NCBI GenBank assembly: GCA_031291575.1
Contig: JARLIT010000158.1
Location: forward strand, 1 to 35,580
Length of the DNA stretch: 35,580 nt
Reading direction: 5' to 3'
Source: Ancalomicrobiaceae bacterium
GTDB lineage: Bacteria > Pseudomonadota > Alphaproteobacteria > Rhizobiales > Ancalomicrobiaceae
A program made the position numbers and the translations under genes. The notes beneath the pieces were generated by a model, which saw nothing but the letters and a program-made list of their open reading frames with translations, searched no databases and was not told the origin of the DNA. Shown in pieces: positions 1 through 8,850 of the stretch; the first letter of the stretch is position 1; each line of letters opens with the position of its first letter.

Positions 1-324
1 CTTCGCCGTGATGCCGGCTTCGGCGAGATGGGTCTGCAATTCGCCGGCCTGGAACATCTCGCGCACGATGTCAGCGCCGCCGACCAGTTCGCCCTTGATG
101 TAGAGCTGCGGGAAGGTCGGCCAGTTGGAATAGGTCTTCACGCCCTGGCGCAACTCGTCGCTCTCCAGGATGTTGATGCCCTTGTAGGCAACGCCAAGGT
201 GATCGAGGATCGACACGACCTGGCCTGAAAAGCCGCACTGCGGCATCTTCGGCGTGCCTTTCATGAACAGAAGGACGTCGTTGGACTTCACTTCGGTGTC
301 GATGAAGGTCTCTACGTTGGACAT
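1..324 (-). CDS. grxD: Monothiol glutaredoxin, CGFS type (Grx4/GrxD), cut at 3' end by window edge
   Basis: Monothiol glutaredoxins of this class carry [2Fe-2S] clusters with glutathione and pass them on, usually with BolA as partner; they act in the cytoplasm. The frame opens with MSNVETFIDTEVKSNDVLL and contains GTPKMPQCGFSG near residues 23-34, the CGFS active site that separates this family from dithiol glutaredoxins. The later TFPQLYIKGELVGG stretch is the usual glutathione-binding region. I see 108 codons without a stop before the edge, and the family is about 110 residues long, so only the last few residues are missing. The ATG at 324 is preceded by a good ribosome site (AAGGAAGAG). 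It follows bolA by 62 bases on the same strand, fitting a BolA-Grx4 pair. Confidence 0.95.
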   Translation of the reverse strand, partial: MSNVETFIDTEVKSNDVLLFMKGTPKMPQCGFSGQVVSILDHLGVAYKGINILESDELRQGVKTYSNWPTFPQLYIKGELVGGADIVREMFQAGELQTHLAEAGITAK

Positions 325-386
325 CGTCTCTTCCTTGTCTCGCCGGGGTCAAGATCCGGCGCTGTGGTGGGGCGAATGAGCGTTGA

Positions 387-623
387 CTATTCCTGCGGAA
401 CGCTGGTCTTCAGGGCGAGGGCGTGCAACTCGCGGCCCATCTTCTCGCCGAAGGCGGCCTGGACGAGCTGGTGTTGCTTGATGCGGGAGAGCCCCTTGAA
501 GGCGACGGAGACAACTTCCGCCGCCCAGTGGTCGCCGTCGCCGGCCAGATCGGTGAGCGACACTTTCGCATCCGGCAGCGCCGCCTTGATGGTCAATTCG
601 ATCTCGGCTGCCTGCATCGCCAT
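387..623 (-). CDS. bolA: BolA family protein
   Basis: Small BolA protein of 78 residues. BolA proteins pair with CGFS glutaredoxins through a shared [2Fe-2S] cluster and act in iron-sulfur handling or iron sensing. The sequence has the expected fold elements: an N-terminal helix, the central DGDHWAAEVVSVAFKG stretch, and the helix-turn region RIKQHQLVQAAFGEKM, which includes a conserved His. The ATG at 623 is chosen because AGGGGA lies about 8 bases upstream and the family starts here; the longer in-frame extension has no family resemblance. It sits between purL (102 bases upstream) and grxD (62 bases downstream), all on the minus strand and probably co-transcribed. The purL-bolA-grxD order is common in alphaproteobacteria. 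Confidence 0.93.
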   Translation of the reverse strand: MAMQAAEIELTIKAALPDAKVSLTDLAGDGDHWAAEVVSVAFKGLSRIKQHQLVQAAFGEKMGRELHALALKTSVPQE

Positions 624-724
624 GCGAACGATCCCCTCATGTTCGAAACGCGACGGAACCGCCGCGCCGAACGCTTCAATGCAATTGCCGTACCTGCTCC
701 GGCGGGAAAGTCCCCGACGATCGG

Positions 725-2950
725 TCAGTGCGCGACCGCCATGAACGCCGGGAACCACGCCTCGTGCCGCTGGCGCAGGGTGTCAACGGAGATGGTGCAG
801 AGGCTGGCGCCCGTCAAGGCCGAAACCTTCAGTTCGGTTCCGCCGACATGGCCGACGAAAGTCGCAGGCACATTCGCTGCCTTGGCCGCGGCGATGAGCG
901 CGTCCAGTCCGGCAGCGGCAACAGTCACCACATAGCGGCCCTGGTCCTCGCCGAACAGGGTGGCATGCGGCGGCAATCCGCTCTCGGGCAACGTGACCTC
1001 GGCGCCGAGATCGCCGGCGAGCGCCATCTCGGCGAGCGCGATGGCAAGGCCGCCGTCGGACAGATCATGCACGGCGCTGACCCGACCGGACGTGACGAGG
1101 CCGCGGACGAAATCGCCGTGGCGCTTCTCTTCGCCCAAATCGACCGGCGGCGGAGCACCCTCTTCGCGACCGTGAATTTCGCGCAGATAGATCGACTGGC
1201 CTAGCCAGCCGGTGGTGGTGCCCAACAGCACGATGGCATCGCCGGCCGCCCGGAAGCCGAGGCCGACGGTCTTTTCCACATCGGCGACAAGACCGACGCC
1301 ACCGATGGTCGGGGTCGGCAGGATCGCCTGGCCATTGGTCTCGTTGTAGAGACTGACATTGCCGGAGACGATCGGGTAGTCGAGCGCCCGGCAGGCATCG
1401 CCGATGCCCTTCAGGCAGCCGACGAACTGGCCCATGATCTCCGGGCGCTCCGGGTTGCCGAAGTTCAGGTTGTCGGTGACGGCGATTGGCAGGGCGCCTA
1501 CGGCCGACAGATTGCGCCAGCTCTCGGCGACCGCCTGCTTGCCGCCTTCATACGGGTCGGCCTCGCAATAGCGCGGCGTGACGTCGGCGGTGAACGCCAG
1601 CCCCTTCGGCCCGCCGTTGACCCGGACGACGCCGGCATCGCCACCCGGATGCTGCACGGTATTGCCCATGACGTAATGGTCGTACTGCTCGACCACCCAG
1701 CGGCGCGAGCAGAGGTCCGGCGAGCCGATCAGCGTCAACAGCGCTTCGGCGAGATCGGCCGGCGCGGGCACATCGGCGGGTGCGATGACCGGCAGCTTCG
1801 GCGATGCCACCCAGGGACGGTCGTACAAGGGGGCCTCATCACCCAACTCCTTGATCGGCAGGTCGGCCATCACCTCGCCATGGTGCTTGACGACGAAGCG
1901 CAGCGTGTCGGTCGTCCGGCCGACGACGGCGAAGTCGAGGCCCCATTTGATGAACACCGCTTCGGCCGCCGCGTGCCGGGCCGGGTCGAGCACCATGAGC
2001 ATGCGCTCCTGGCTCTCCGACAGCATCATCTCGTAGGCGCTCATGTGCGCCTCGCGGCACGGCACCTTGTCGAGATCGAGTTCGAGGCCAAGGTTGCCCT
2101 TGGCGCCCATTTCGACCGCGCTACAGGTCAAGCCGGCCGCGCCCATGTCCTGGATGGCGATGACGGCGCCGGTCTGCATCAGCTCCAGGCAGGCTTCCAA
2201 CAGAACCTTCTCGGAGAAGGGGTCGCCGACCTGCACAGTCGGGCGCTTCTCGTTGGAATCATCATCGAATTCGGCGGACGCCATGGTGGCGCCGCCCATG
2301 CCGTCGCGCCCGGTCTTGGAGCCGAGATAGACGACCGGCAGCCCCACGCCCTTGGCCTCGGACAGGAAGATGCCGTCGGCCTTGGCGATGCCGGCGGCAA
2401 AGGCGTTGACCAGGCAGTTGCCGTTGTAGCGCGGGTGGAAGTTGACCTCACCGCCGACGGTCGGCACGCCGAAGGAATTGCCGTAGCCTCCGACGCCGGC
2501 CACCACGCCGGAGACGACGTGCTGGGTGCGCGGGAAGTCAGGCGAGCCGAAGCGCAACGAGTTCATCGCCGCGATGGGGCGGGCGCCCATGGTGAAGACG
2601 TCGCGCAGGATGCCGCCGACGCCGGTGGCCGCGCCCTGGTATGGCTCGATGTAGGACGGATGGTTGTGGCTCTCCATCTTGAACACGACCACGTCGCCGT
2701 CGCCGATGTCGACCACGCCGGCATTCTCGCCCGGACCGTGGATGACGCGCTCGCCTTTTGTCGGCAGCGTCTTCAGCCAGAGGCGCGACGATTTATAGGA
2801 ACAATGCTCGTTCCACATGGCGGAAAAGATGCCGAGTTCGGTCATCGTCGGCGGCCGCCCGATCAGCTTCAGGATGCGCTCGTATTCATCCGGCTTCAGG
2901 CCGTGGGCGCGCACGAGGTCGGGGGTGATGGCGATGTGGTTGTTGAACAT
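725..2950 (-). CDS. purL: Phosphoribosylformylglycinamidine synthase subunit PurL
   Basis: Synthetase subunit of FGAM synthase, fourth step of de novo purine synthesis: FGAR, ATP and glutamine-derived ammonia give FGAM. It works with PurQ (ammonia supply) and PurS, both encoded just upstream. The 741-residue length fits the small PurL type. Recognisable motifs are [12 protein letters not shown] near residues 45-56, containing a conserved His, and [21 protein letters not shown] in the ATP-binding region, followed by the second AIRS-like half ([24 protein letters not shown]). The ATG at 2950 is preferred over one nine codons upstream because GAGGA lies about 9 bases before it and the family starts near [13 protein letters not shown]. 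It is separated from the purQ gene by a small unknown gene, which is unusual. Confidence 0.97.
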   Translation of the reverse strand: MFNNHIAITPDLVRAHGLKPDEYERILKLIGRPPTMTELGIFSAMWNEHCSYKSSRLWLKTLPTKGERVIHGPGENAGVVDIGDGDVVVFKMESHNHPSYIEPYQGAATGVGGILRDVFTMGARPIAAMNSLRFGSPDFPRTQHVVSGVVAGVGGYGNSFGVPTVGGEVNFHPRYNGNCLVNAFAAGIAKADGIFLSEAKGVGLPVVYLGSKTGRDGMGGATMASAEFDDDSNEKRPTVQVGDPFSEKVLLEACLELMQTGAVIAIQDMGAAGLTCSAVEMGAKGNLGLELDLDKVPCREAHMSAYEMMLSESQERMLMVLDPARHAAAEAVFIKWGLDFAVVGRTTDTLRFVVKHHGEVMADLPIKELGDEAPLYDRPWVASPKLPVIAPADVPAPADLAEALLTLIGSPDLCSRRWVVEQYDHYVMGNTVQHPGGDAGVVRVNGGPKGLAFTADVTPRYCEADPYEGGKQAVAESWRNLSAVGALPIAVTDNLNFGNPERPEIMGQFVGCLKGIGDACRALDYPIVSGNVSLYNETNGQAILPTPTIGGVGLVADVEKTVGLGFRAAGDAIVLLGTTTGWLGQSIYLREIHGREEGAPPPVDLGEEKRHGDFVRGLVTSGRVSAVHDLSDGGLAIALAEMALAGDLGAEVTLPESGLPPHATLFGEDQGRYVVTVAAAGLDALIAAAKAANVPATFVGHVGGTELKVSALTGASLCTISVDTLRQRHEAWFPAFMAVAH

Positions 2951-3077
2951 CTCGGATCGTCCTCGGGGGTCGAGCAAATCGCCCCCTTTTGGACCGGATG
3001 GCGCCCTGGGACAAGTCCGATATCAGCAATCGCCGGACAGAACGGGTGCAGCGGCAAGCCAGATTTGGCGACGCGCC

Positions 3078-3551
3078 TTATTTGCTGGACCGTGGCCGCC
3101 AAGTCGTTTCCGCAGTGGCCGCCTCGACGCCATCGGCATTCATTCGAGCAACTACCCGACTCGTTCCGACCCAGCCGGTCGATGTCGCCGGCTCGTCCCT
3201 GTCGCAGTCGATGCTGTATGACCAGCGCTCATACCTAAACGGTGTGAGCGAGATGGACAGCTGCAAATTGAAGCCCGGGGCATTGAACCTCTGACAGGTA
3301 AACCCGCGCTGTTCCATCCTTTCAATGACCGCTTTAGCCGGGGTGCCGGTCGGCAAATCCTCGACGACCTTGGCAATCTCCAGATTGGAGAGCGTCAGCC
3401 AAGCGACCAGATAGAGCGCCAACGCAACAAGCCCGGTGACGACGACCCAGACAGGAACGAGCGGGCGCTTTCGCCGATACTGGGTTGGGCGCGCCGGAGG
3501 TGGCGGCGGAGGTTGGCCTGTCCCTAGTTGATCCGCTGGCTCGTCGCTCAT
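3078..3551 (-). CDS. Unknown single-pass membrane protein between purQ and purL
   Basis: I do not recognise the family of this 157-residue protein. It has a short cytoplasmic-type N-terminus with a run of six prolines (residues 14-19) and a basic patch (YRRKRP), then one hydrophobic segment at about 31-54. The remaining 100 residues are a soluble domain, probably periplasmic, with two cysteines (GFTCQRF and SIDCDRD) that could form a disulfide. The coding frame is clear of stops and its codon use resembles the neighbours. The ribosome site is weak (GGGCGG). It lies on the same strand between purQ (190 bases upstream) and purL (127 bases downstream), so it may ride in the purine operon. No motif links it to purine synthesis. 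Confidence 0.7.
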   Translation of the reverse strand: MSDEPADQLGTGQPPPPPPARPTQYRRKRPLVPVWVVVTGLVALALYLVAWLTLSNLEIAKVVEDLPTGTPAKAVIERMEQRGFTCQRFNAPGFNLQLSISLTPFRYERWSYSIDCDRDEPATSTGWVGTSRVVARMNADGVEAATAETTWRPRSSK

Positions 3552-3740
3552 GAACCGCCCATCGAAAACCGGACCTAGGCGAGCGGCAGTGTGGCATGTG
3601 CACGCTTGACCGATCGGGTCACTTGAACACCGCGCAATGCAAGATGCCGCAGCACGGAATTCTACCTCTCGTTGCCTAACGTGGCAAGGTTAGTGGCTAC
3701 GTCTCGCCGTCATCCCCGTAGGTGCCAGGCGAAGGACTCC

Positions 3741-4430
3741 TCATGCCACCGCGGCGAGGACGCTCTCGAAAATGCCACGGCCGTCGGTGCCGCCCTGGAT
3801 CGGCTCGACCAGGTTTTCCGGGTGCGGCATCATGCCCAAGACATTGCCCGCGTCGTTCAGGATGCCGGCGATATCGTTAATGGCGCCGTTCGGGTTGCCG
3901 TCGGTGCCGCGGTTGCCCTCAGCGTCGACGTAGCGGAACACCACCCTGCCCTCGCCTTCGAGCCGCTTCACCGTGTCATCGTCGGCGAAATAATTGCCCT
4001 CGCCATGCGCCACCGGCGTCCTGAACACCGAACCAGCGGCATAGGCCGACGAAAACGCCGTATTCGCGTTCTCGACGCGCAGATGCACGAGCTTGCAGAC
4101 GAATTTCAGGGATGCATTGCGCATCAGCACGCCCGGCAACAGGCCGGCTTCGGTCAGGATCTGGAAGCCGTTGCACACGCCGAGGACGAAGCCGCCGCGC
4201 GCCGCATGCCGCCTGACCGCGTCCATGATCGGCGCGCGCGCCGCAATCGCGCCGCAGCGCAGGTAGTCGCCGTAGGAGAAGCCGCCCGGCACCACGACGA
4301 CGTCGACATCTGGCAACTCGGTGTCGGCATGCCAGACCATGTGCGCCGGCGTGCCGGAAACGACTTCAAGCGCATGCGCCATGTCGTTGTCACGATTGAT
4401 GCCGGGGAAGACGACGACCGCCGATTTCAT
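3741..4430 (-). CDS. purQ: Phosphoribosylformylglycinamidine synthase glutaminase subunit PurQ
   Basis: Class I glutamine amidotransferase subunit of FGAM synthase; it releases ammonia from glutamine and channels it to PurL. The 229-residue length is typical. The nucleophile elbow GVCNGFQ places the catalytic Cys at residue 86, and MMPHPEN supplies His203 and Glu205, so the triad is complete. The N-terminal [17 protein letters not shown] and [13 protein letters not shown] stretches are diagnostic of PurQ rather than other class I amidotransferases. The start [10 protein letters not shown] matches the family. It follows purS by 127 bases on the same strand and precedes a small unknown gene before purL. 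Purine repression is expected, but I see no riboswitch in the gaps. Confidence 0.97.
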   Translation of the reverse strand: MKSAVVVFPGINRDNDMAHALEVVSGTPAHMVWHADTELPDVDVVVVPGGFSYGDYLRCGAIAARAPIMDAVRRHAARGGFVLGVCNGFQILTEAGLLPGVLMRNASLKFVCKLVHLRVENANTAFSSAYAAGSVFRTPVAHGEGNYFADDDTVKRLEGEGRVVFRYVDAEGNRGTDGNPNGAINDIAGILNDAGNVLGMMPHPENLVEPIQGGTDGRGIFESVLAAVA

Positions 4431-4557
4431 CTCGCGGGTGACCTTCGGAACAGAGGGGACGGGCGGGGCGGCCGAGTGATACGGCCACCTGGACGGGATC
4501 GCGACAGGGCCGGCGGGACCAGGTCCCGAGCGGCCGGGCGACGCGCTGCGTCAAGCG

Positions 4558-4797
4558 TCAGGCTAAGTCGATATGGTAGTTTTCGATGACCGTATTGGCG
4601 AGGAGTTTCTCGCAGGCTTCGGTGAGCTTGGCCCTGGCCGCGGCCGGATCGGTCTCCGCCACCTCGAGTTCGAAGCACTTGCCCTGGCGGACACCGTCGA
4701 TGCCGGCAAGCCCAAAACTCTTCAAGGCACCCTCGATGGCTTTTCCCTGGGGGTCGAGCACGCCGGTCTTCAGCGTGACGATGATGCGGGCTTTCAT
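4558..4797 (-). CDS. purS: Phosphoribosylformylglycinamidine synthase subunit PurS
   Basis: Small structural subunit (79 residues) that bridges PurQ and PurL in organisms with the three-part FGAM synthase. It shows the PurS core: MKARIIVTLKTGVLDPQGKA, then a GKCFELEVAET strand and a C-terminal helix ending in NTVIENYHIDL. The ATG at 4797 is chosen because GAGGAGA lies 6 to 8 bases upstream and the family starts at this residue; the in-frame upstream extension is arginine-rich and unlike PurS. It is the first gene of the minus-strand purS-purQ-unknown-purL-bolA-grxD run. In many relatives purC lies directly upstream; here a plus-strand c-di-GMP gene intervenes. Confidence 0.95.
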   Translation of the reverse strand: MKARIIVTLKTGVLDPQGKAIEGALKSFGLAGIDGVRQGKCFELEVAETDPAAARAKLTEACEKLLANTVIENYHIDLA

Positions 4798-5209
4798 GAT
4801 CTCTCCTCGCAGCGTGCGGAGCCGACGTTTGCCCGCTTCTAGCCTTCGGATCGGCTCGCCGCAACCATTCATCCGCGCCGACCTGATCTGTTGTCCGGCC
4901 GATCAGATATCCGGCTTTTGAGGCCGCGCGCTCATCGATTATCGCCCGCGCAAGCCGATCTTCAGCCATCGATCGCCCCACGTGCGCTGACTTAGCTCAA
5001 AACCAGAGCTTGCAGCATACAATTCCATCGTAACTCCGGTCGGGTGATATGTATATTGCTGAATACAACCGGTCATTGTGTCGCCACATTACGTAGATGA
5101 CTCCCCTTATCTGAAGATCAGACGTCACACAACTGTCACTTCCAGTGAACGACTTGTTTATTGGCGATCAATAGACTGCCGGCCACAAACCAAATGGGGC
5201 ACCGGCGTA
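4798..5209. other. Intergenic region between divergent purS and the EAL/GGDEF gene
   Basis: This gap must hold the promoters for purS (minus) and the c-di-GMP gene (plus). The part nearest purS is GC-rich like the coding DNA, and the segment from about 4985 to 5165 is clearly more AT-rich. I see no convincing protein frame, no CtrA-type box and no riboswitch fold. A GTG at 5078 opens the c-di-GMP reading frame earlier, but the added 44 residues show no domain. Confidence 0.5.
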
Positions 5210-7033
5210 ATGACATCTGACGTTCTGCAACAAGGACTGATGCAGCGGTTCGCCGCCGGGCAGCTGATATCGTTCGCCAAGCTGATCGTCGATACGGCAT
5301 TCCAGCCGATCGTGGAAATCTCCTCCGGCGCGGTGTTCGGCTATGAGGCGCTGATGCGCGGCCACGACCGGCTCGGCTTTCCCTCCCCACTCGAACTCCT
5401 CGATCAGGCCGAACAGAGCGGGCAGTTGGCTCAGGTCGAGCAGATGGTTTCGAGCCGGGCCATCGCCAAGTTCGCCTCCATCGGCGTCGATCGCCAACGC
5501 GTCCTGTTCATCAATCTCGACACGCGGCTGATCGGCGAGCATCAATGGCTCCTCGACGCGTTGACGCAGCAGTTGAAGCTCGCTGGCGTGCCGCCGTCGA
5601 CCGTCTGCTTCGAACTGTCCGAGCGCTTCGACAACATGCAGCAGAATGGCTTCGTCGAGTTCGTGGCGCTGCTCAGATCGCTCGGCTACAAGCTCGCCAT
5701 CGACGATTTCGGCGCCGGCCACAGCGAGATGAAACTCCTCTCCGAGGTGCCGATCGACTACCTGAAGATCGACCGGCATTTCGTCTCCGGCCTCAATCAC
5801 TCGGCGCGGCGACGCCACGTCGTGCGCAACATCGTCAATATGGCGCACGCCCTCGGTGCACGCGTCGTCGCCGAGGGCGTCGAGAGCGAGGCCGAACTCG
5901 CCTGCTGCCGCGGGCTCGGCTGCGATCTCGTGCAGGGCTGGTACATCGGCTATCCGACGCCGCATATCGAGGAACTGCAGGCGACCTATCAGCACGTCAC
6001 CACCGCCGGCGCGCCGAAGTGGCGGCTGCAGTCGATCGACGAGATCCTCATTCGCCGCGAGATCGAGACCTTGCCGGCCCTGTCGGAAGGCGACGATCTC
6101 GACGTCGCCTTCGACCTGTTCAAGCGCAACCCGCAGCAGACGTATTTTCCGGTGGTCAACTCATTCGGCGCGCCAGTCGGCATTGTGCTGGAACAGACGC
6201 TCAAATACTTCATTTACCAGCCCTACGGGCGCGACCTGCTGCGCAACCGCATCTACAAGCGCACGGTGTCGTCGTTCATGACGGCGATGCCGATCGTCGA
6301 TCTCGGCTCGGATGCCGAACGCCTCCTGGACGCTTTCGCCAATGTCGAGGGCAGCGAATGCCTGATCCTCAGCCGGCAGATGCGTTATGTCGGCGTGCTG
6401 TCGGCGGCGGCGCTGCTCAGAATCCTCAACGAGAAGCAGCTGAAGACGGCGCAGGACCAGAATCCCCTGACGACGCTTCCCGGCAACGGCGCCATCCGCG
6501 ACTACGTGCAGGGCATGGTGCTCGACGGCGACCAGTCGCGCTACTTCTGCTACTGCGACTTCGATTTCTTCAAGCCGTTCAACGACCACTACGGCTTCCC
6601 GCGCGGCGACCAGGCGATCTCGCTGTTCGCAGCGCTGATGCGCCGCCATTTCGTCGGCGAAGGCCGCTTCCTCGGCCACGTCGGCGGCGACGACTTCTTC
6701 ATCGGCATGACCGGGATCAGCGAGTCTGAGGCGGAAGCGACGCTGTCGGCGCTCCTCTCCGACTTCCGCCGCGAGGTCGCCCTTCTCTATGACGAGGCGG
6801 ACCGCCGGGCTGGCTTCATCACCGGTGTCGACCGGGCGGGCTCGTTGCGCAGCCACCCGATGATGCGCTGCTCGATTGCCGTGCTGCACCTGCCGACGGG
6901 CCACATCACCTCGGACGTCAACCGCATCGGCGCCCATATCGCGGCACTGAAATCGGAGGCCAAGGCGAGCCACGCAGGACTGGTGTTTGCCGAATTCGGC
7001 GCGCTGGTGCGCGGCACGGAGAACGCGGCGTGA
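5210..7033 (+). CDS. EAL / CBS-like / GGDEF cyclic-di-GMP protein
   Basis: Cytoplasmic c-di-GMP turnover protein of about 607 residues with no membrane segment. The EAL phosphodiesterase domain comes first and looks intact: the EAL motif (YEALMRG, Glu46), FINLD, FELSERF, the IDDFGAG aspartates, LKIDRHF, VVAEGVESE and VQGWYIG. A middle region (about 290-405) resembles a CBS pair, including PVVNSFGAPVGIV and GVLSAAALL. The C-terminal GGDEF domain keeps DFDFFKPFNDHYG and RGDQAI, but its signature reads GGDDF (about residues 492-496), and the inhibitory RxxD site is absent. Net phosphodiesterase activity is therefore more likely than synthesis. The ATG at 5210 is chosen because the EAL domain begins just after it; its ribosome site is weak, and a GTG at 5078 is the alternative. 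It is transcribed against both flanking pur genes. Confidence 0.9.
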   Translation: MTSDVLQQGLMQRFAAGQLISFAKLIVDTAFQPIVEISSGAVFGYEALMRGHDRLGFPSPLELLDQAEQSGQLAQVEQMVSSRAIAKFASIGVDRQRVLFINLDTRLIGEHQWLLDALTQQLKLAGVPPSTVCFELSERFDNMQQNGFVEFVALLRSLGYKLAIDDFGAGHSEMKLLSEVPIDYLKIDRHFVSGLNHSARRRHVVRNIVNMAHALGARVVAEGVESEAELACCRGLGCDLVQGWYIGYPTPHIEELQATYQHVTTAGAPKWRLQSIDEILIRREIETLPALSEGDDLDVAFDLFKRNPQQTYFPVVNSFGAPVGIVLEQTLKYFIYQPYGRDLLRNRIYKRTVSSFMTAMPIVDLGSDAERLLDAFANVEGSECLILSRQMRYVGVLSAAALLRILNEKQLKTAQDQNPLTTLPGNGAIRDYVQGMVLDGDQSRYFCYCDFDFFKPFNDHYGFPRGDQAISLFAALMRRHFVGEGRFLGHVGGDDFFIGMTGISESEAEATLSALLSDFRREVALLYDEADRRAGFITGVDRAGSLRSHPMMRCSIAVLHLPTGHITSDVNRIGAHIAALKSEAKASHAGLVFAEFGALVRGTENAA

Positions 7034-7052
7034 CGAGCCGAACCGCGGCTCG
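7034..7052 (+). terminator. Short hairpin directly after the EAL/GGDEF stop codon
   Basis: CGAGCCG (7034-7040) and CGGCTCG (7046-7052) form a perfect 7-bp stem with a 5-base loop, starting at the base after the TGA. No T-run follows, so it could protect the 3' end or be a weak terminator rather than a classic intrinsic one. Confidence 0.4.
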
Positions 7053-7080
7053 GCCGAAGTAGCGGCCAACTTCTCTGCCG

Positions 7081-7112
7081 AAAACACGAACGCCGGCCAA
7101 GGAGGCCGGCGT
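7081..7112 (-). terminator. Intrinsic terminator for purC (minus strand), possibly bidirectional
   Basis: ACGCCGGCC (7090-7098) pairs perfectly with GGCCGGCGT (7104-7112) around the loop AAGGA. Read on the minus strand, downstream of the purC stop at 7160, the stem is followed by TCGTGTTTT, a T-rich tail. It also lies between two convergent genes, so it may stop transcription from both sides, though the plus-strand side lacks a T-run. Confidence 0.7.
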
Positions 7113-7159
7113 CCATCAGTCCAAATCCCGAGCCGCTGCCCAGGTGAGGTGCACGGCCC

Positions 7160-7924
7160 TCACTGCACCAGGGTCGGACCGGGCGTCGTGGTGGTGGCGT
7201 TGTCGTTGAGGATGCCGAGGCGGCGGGCGACCTCCTGGTAGGCCTCCAGCATACCGCCGAGATCGCGGCGGAAGCGATCCTTGTCGAGCTTGTCGCCGGA
7301 GTTGATGTCCCACAGCCGGCAGCTATCGGGCGAGATCTCGTCGGCGAGCACGATGCGCATCATGTCGCCTTCCCACAGCCGCCCGAATTCGATCTTGAAG
7401 TCGACGAGCCGGATGCCGACGCCCAGGAACAGGCCGGAGAGGAAATCGTTGACACGAATGGCGAGCGCCATGACGTCGTCGATGTCCTGCGGGCTGGCCC
7501 AGCCGAACGCGGTGATGTGCTCTTCCGACACCATCGGGTCGTTGAGTTCGTCGTTCTTGTAATAAAACTCGATGATGGAGCGCGGCAGCGCCGTGCCCTC
7601 CGGGATGCCGAGGCGGGTCGACAGCGAACCTGCGGCAACGTTCCTGACCACAACTTCGAGCGGAATGATCTCGACTTCGCGGATCAATTGCTCGCGCATG
7701 TTGAGGCGGCGCACGAAGTGGGTCGGTACCCCGAGCGCATTCAGCTGTGTGAAGATGTATTCGGAGATGCGATTGTTCAGCACACCTTTGCCATCAATCA
7801 CCGCGTGCTTTTTGTTATTGAACGCGGTCGCATCGTCCTTGAAGTGCTGGATCAGGGTCCCAGGCTCCGGGCCCTCGTAGAGGATCTTGGCTTTGCCTTC
7901 ATAGATGCGGCGACGACGATTCAT
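7160..7924 (-). CDS. purC: Phosphoribosylaminoimidazole-succinocarboxamide synthase (SAICAR synthetase)
   Basis: ATP-dependent ligation of aspartate to CAIR, a late step of de novo purine synthesis. The 254-residue protein has the family motifs [13 protein letters not shown] at the N-terminus, [50 protein letters not shown] and [14 protein letters not shown] near the nucleotide and metal site. The start [13 protein letters not shown] is chosen by family comparison; an in-frame ATG 11 codons upstream exists, and neither start has a strong ribosome site. The C-terminal tail ([15 protein letters not shown]) is low in complexity and probably disordered. It is divergent from the zeta-subunit gene and ends at a clear hairpin terminator, so it forms its own transcription unit here rather than reading into purS. 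Confidence 0.96.
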   Translation of the reverse strand: MNRRRRIYEGKAKILYEGPEPGTLIQHFKDDATAFNNKKHAVIDGKGVLNNRISEYIFTQLNALGVPTHFVRRLNMREQLIREVEIIPLEVVVRNVAAGSLSTRLGIPEGTALPRSIIEFYYKNDELNDPMVSEEHITAFGWASPQDIDDVMALAIRVNDFLSGLFLGVGIRLVDFKIEFGRLWEGDMMRIVLADEISPDSCRLWDINSGDKLDKDRFRRDLGGMLEAYQEVARRLGILNDNATTTTPGPTLVQ

Positions 7925-8417
7925 GGGAACGTACCGTGAGGTTTTGAGGAAATCCATCTAGTCCGCAGTCTCCGCTCGTCGAGCTCGAATTTCGCCTGAT
8001 ACCGACCACCGGCGCGATCGATGTCTGGCGGGCCTTAGGACTGGCCGATTGGGAGACCGGCGGCCCGGTGGATGGGGTGGACGGGCGGAATCGTCCAGCC
8101 CTTCCATTTCACCAAACGCAACACTATCCGATCACCTGCCCCACCACAATGATGCGTCAGCCTTACGGTGAATTGCATCGAGGTCGTGTTCTGGTTCAGG
8201 CTTGTTCCGGCCCCGACCCCGGCTTCGGGGTCGTCCTTGGCCAATTGGGCAGGCTGAGCGGCGCCAAGCCGCCCCTGTTGGGCTCGATTGCACCGTCGGA
8301 GCATCCAAATGTGGCGAAAGAGCGCCCAATACCATTCTTCGACGGCCAAGGCCGGTGTAAACTGGATATCGGGAAATTACATTATCTGTGGAGGGAGCAG
8401 CTTGAGGGGCCCCTGTC
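7925..8417. other. Divergent promoter region between purC and the zeta-subunit gene
   Basis: About 490 bases without a convincing gene. It holds a perfect 7-bp GC hairpin, GACCCCG (8215-8221) with CGGGGTC (8226-8232) around GCTT. A similar hairpin core recurs near 20182-20196. The last 50 bases before the zeta-subunit gene are AT-richer and probably contain its promoter. I see no purine riboswitch. Confidence 0.5.
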
Positions 8418-8738
8418 ATGTCCATCTTCGACCGACGAGAACAGGCCTTCGAAGACCGCTTCGCGCACGACGAGGACATCGAGTTCCGGGCGCTTTGCCG
8501 GCGCAATCGCCTCCTCGGTCTCTGGGTCGCCGAGCGGCTCGGCCTTTCGGATGATGATGCGGCGGCGTATGCCCAGTCGATCGTCTTCGTCAATTTCGAG
8601 CATCCGGGCACCGACATCTTCGGTCTGGTGCGCCACGATCTCGACAAAGCGGGCATCAAAATTCCGGACAGCGAGATCCGGCTGACGATGCAGAACCTGT
8701 TGTTGAAGACGCGCGACGATATCCGTTCGGGCAAATGA
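8418..8738 (+). CDS. DUF1476 protein, F1-ATPase inhibitory zeta subunit
   Basis: DUF1476 proteins of alphaproteobacteria include the zeta subunit of Paracoccus denitrificans F1Fo-ATP synthase, whose N-terminal segment blocks ATP hydrolysis by the F1 part. This 106-residue protein fits in length and sequence: MSIFDRREQAFEDRFAHD matches the inhibitory N-terminus, and RRNRLLGLWVAERLGLS is the most conserved helix of the family. The rest is a small helical bundle. The ATG at 8418 has GAGGGG 8 bases upstream. It is divergent from purC, a pairing common in Hyphomicrobiales. The family assignment is firm; inhibition of the ATPase in this organism is inferred from Paracoccus. Confidence 0.9.
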   Translation: MSIFDRREQAFEDRFAHDEDIEFRALCRRNRLLGLWVAERLGLSDDDAAAYAQSIVFVNFEHPGTDIFGLVRHDLDKAGIKIPDSEIRLTMQNLLLKTRDDIRSGK

Positions 8739-8850
8739 GCGGATCGAGCCTTCGTCGGGTCTCGCAGCCGCGACGAGACGGCAGCACCGGCGCAGATCGG
8801 CAACGCCGGCAGCAGATGCCGCCTCCCCAATTCCCAAAAGTCAGCATCCG

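Noticed and set aside
1649-3238. A 529-codon plus-strand open frame opposite purL
   Set aside because: It is the antisense shadow of a certain purL gene in GC-rich DNA; its translation is rich in His, Arg and Asp with no domain.
8035-8349. A 104-codon minus-strand frame in the purC/zeta-subunit gap
   Set aside because: No ribosome site, no family likeness and unusual composition; it overlaps the expected promoter region.
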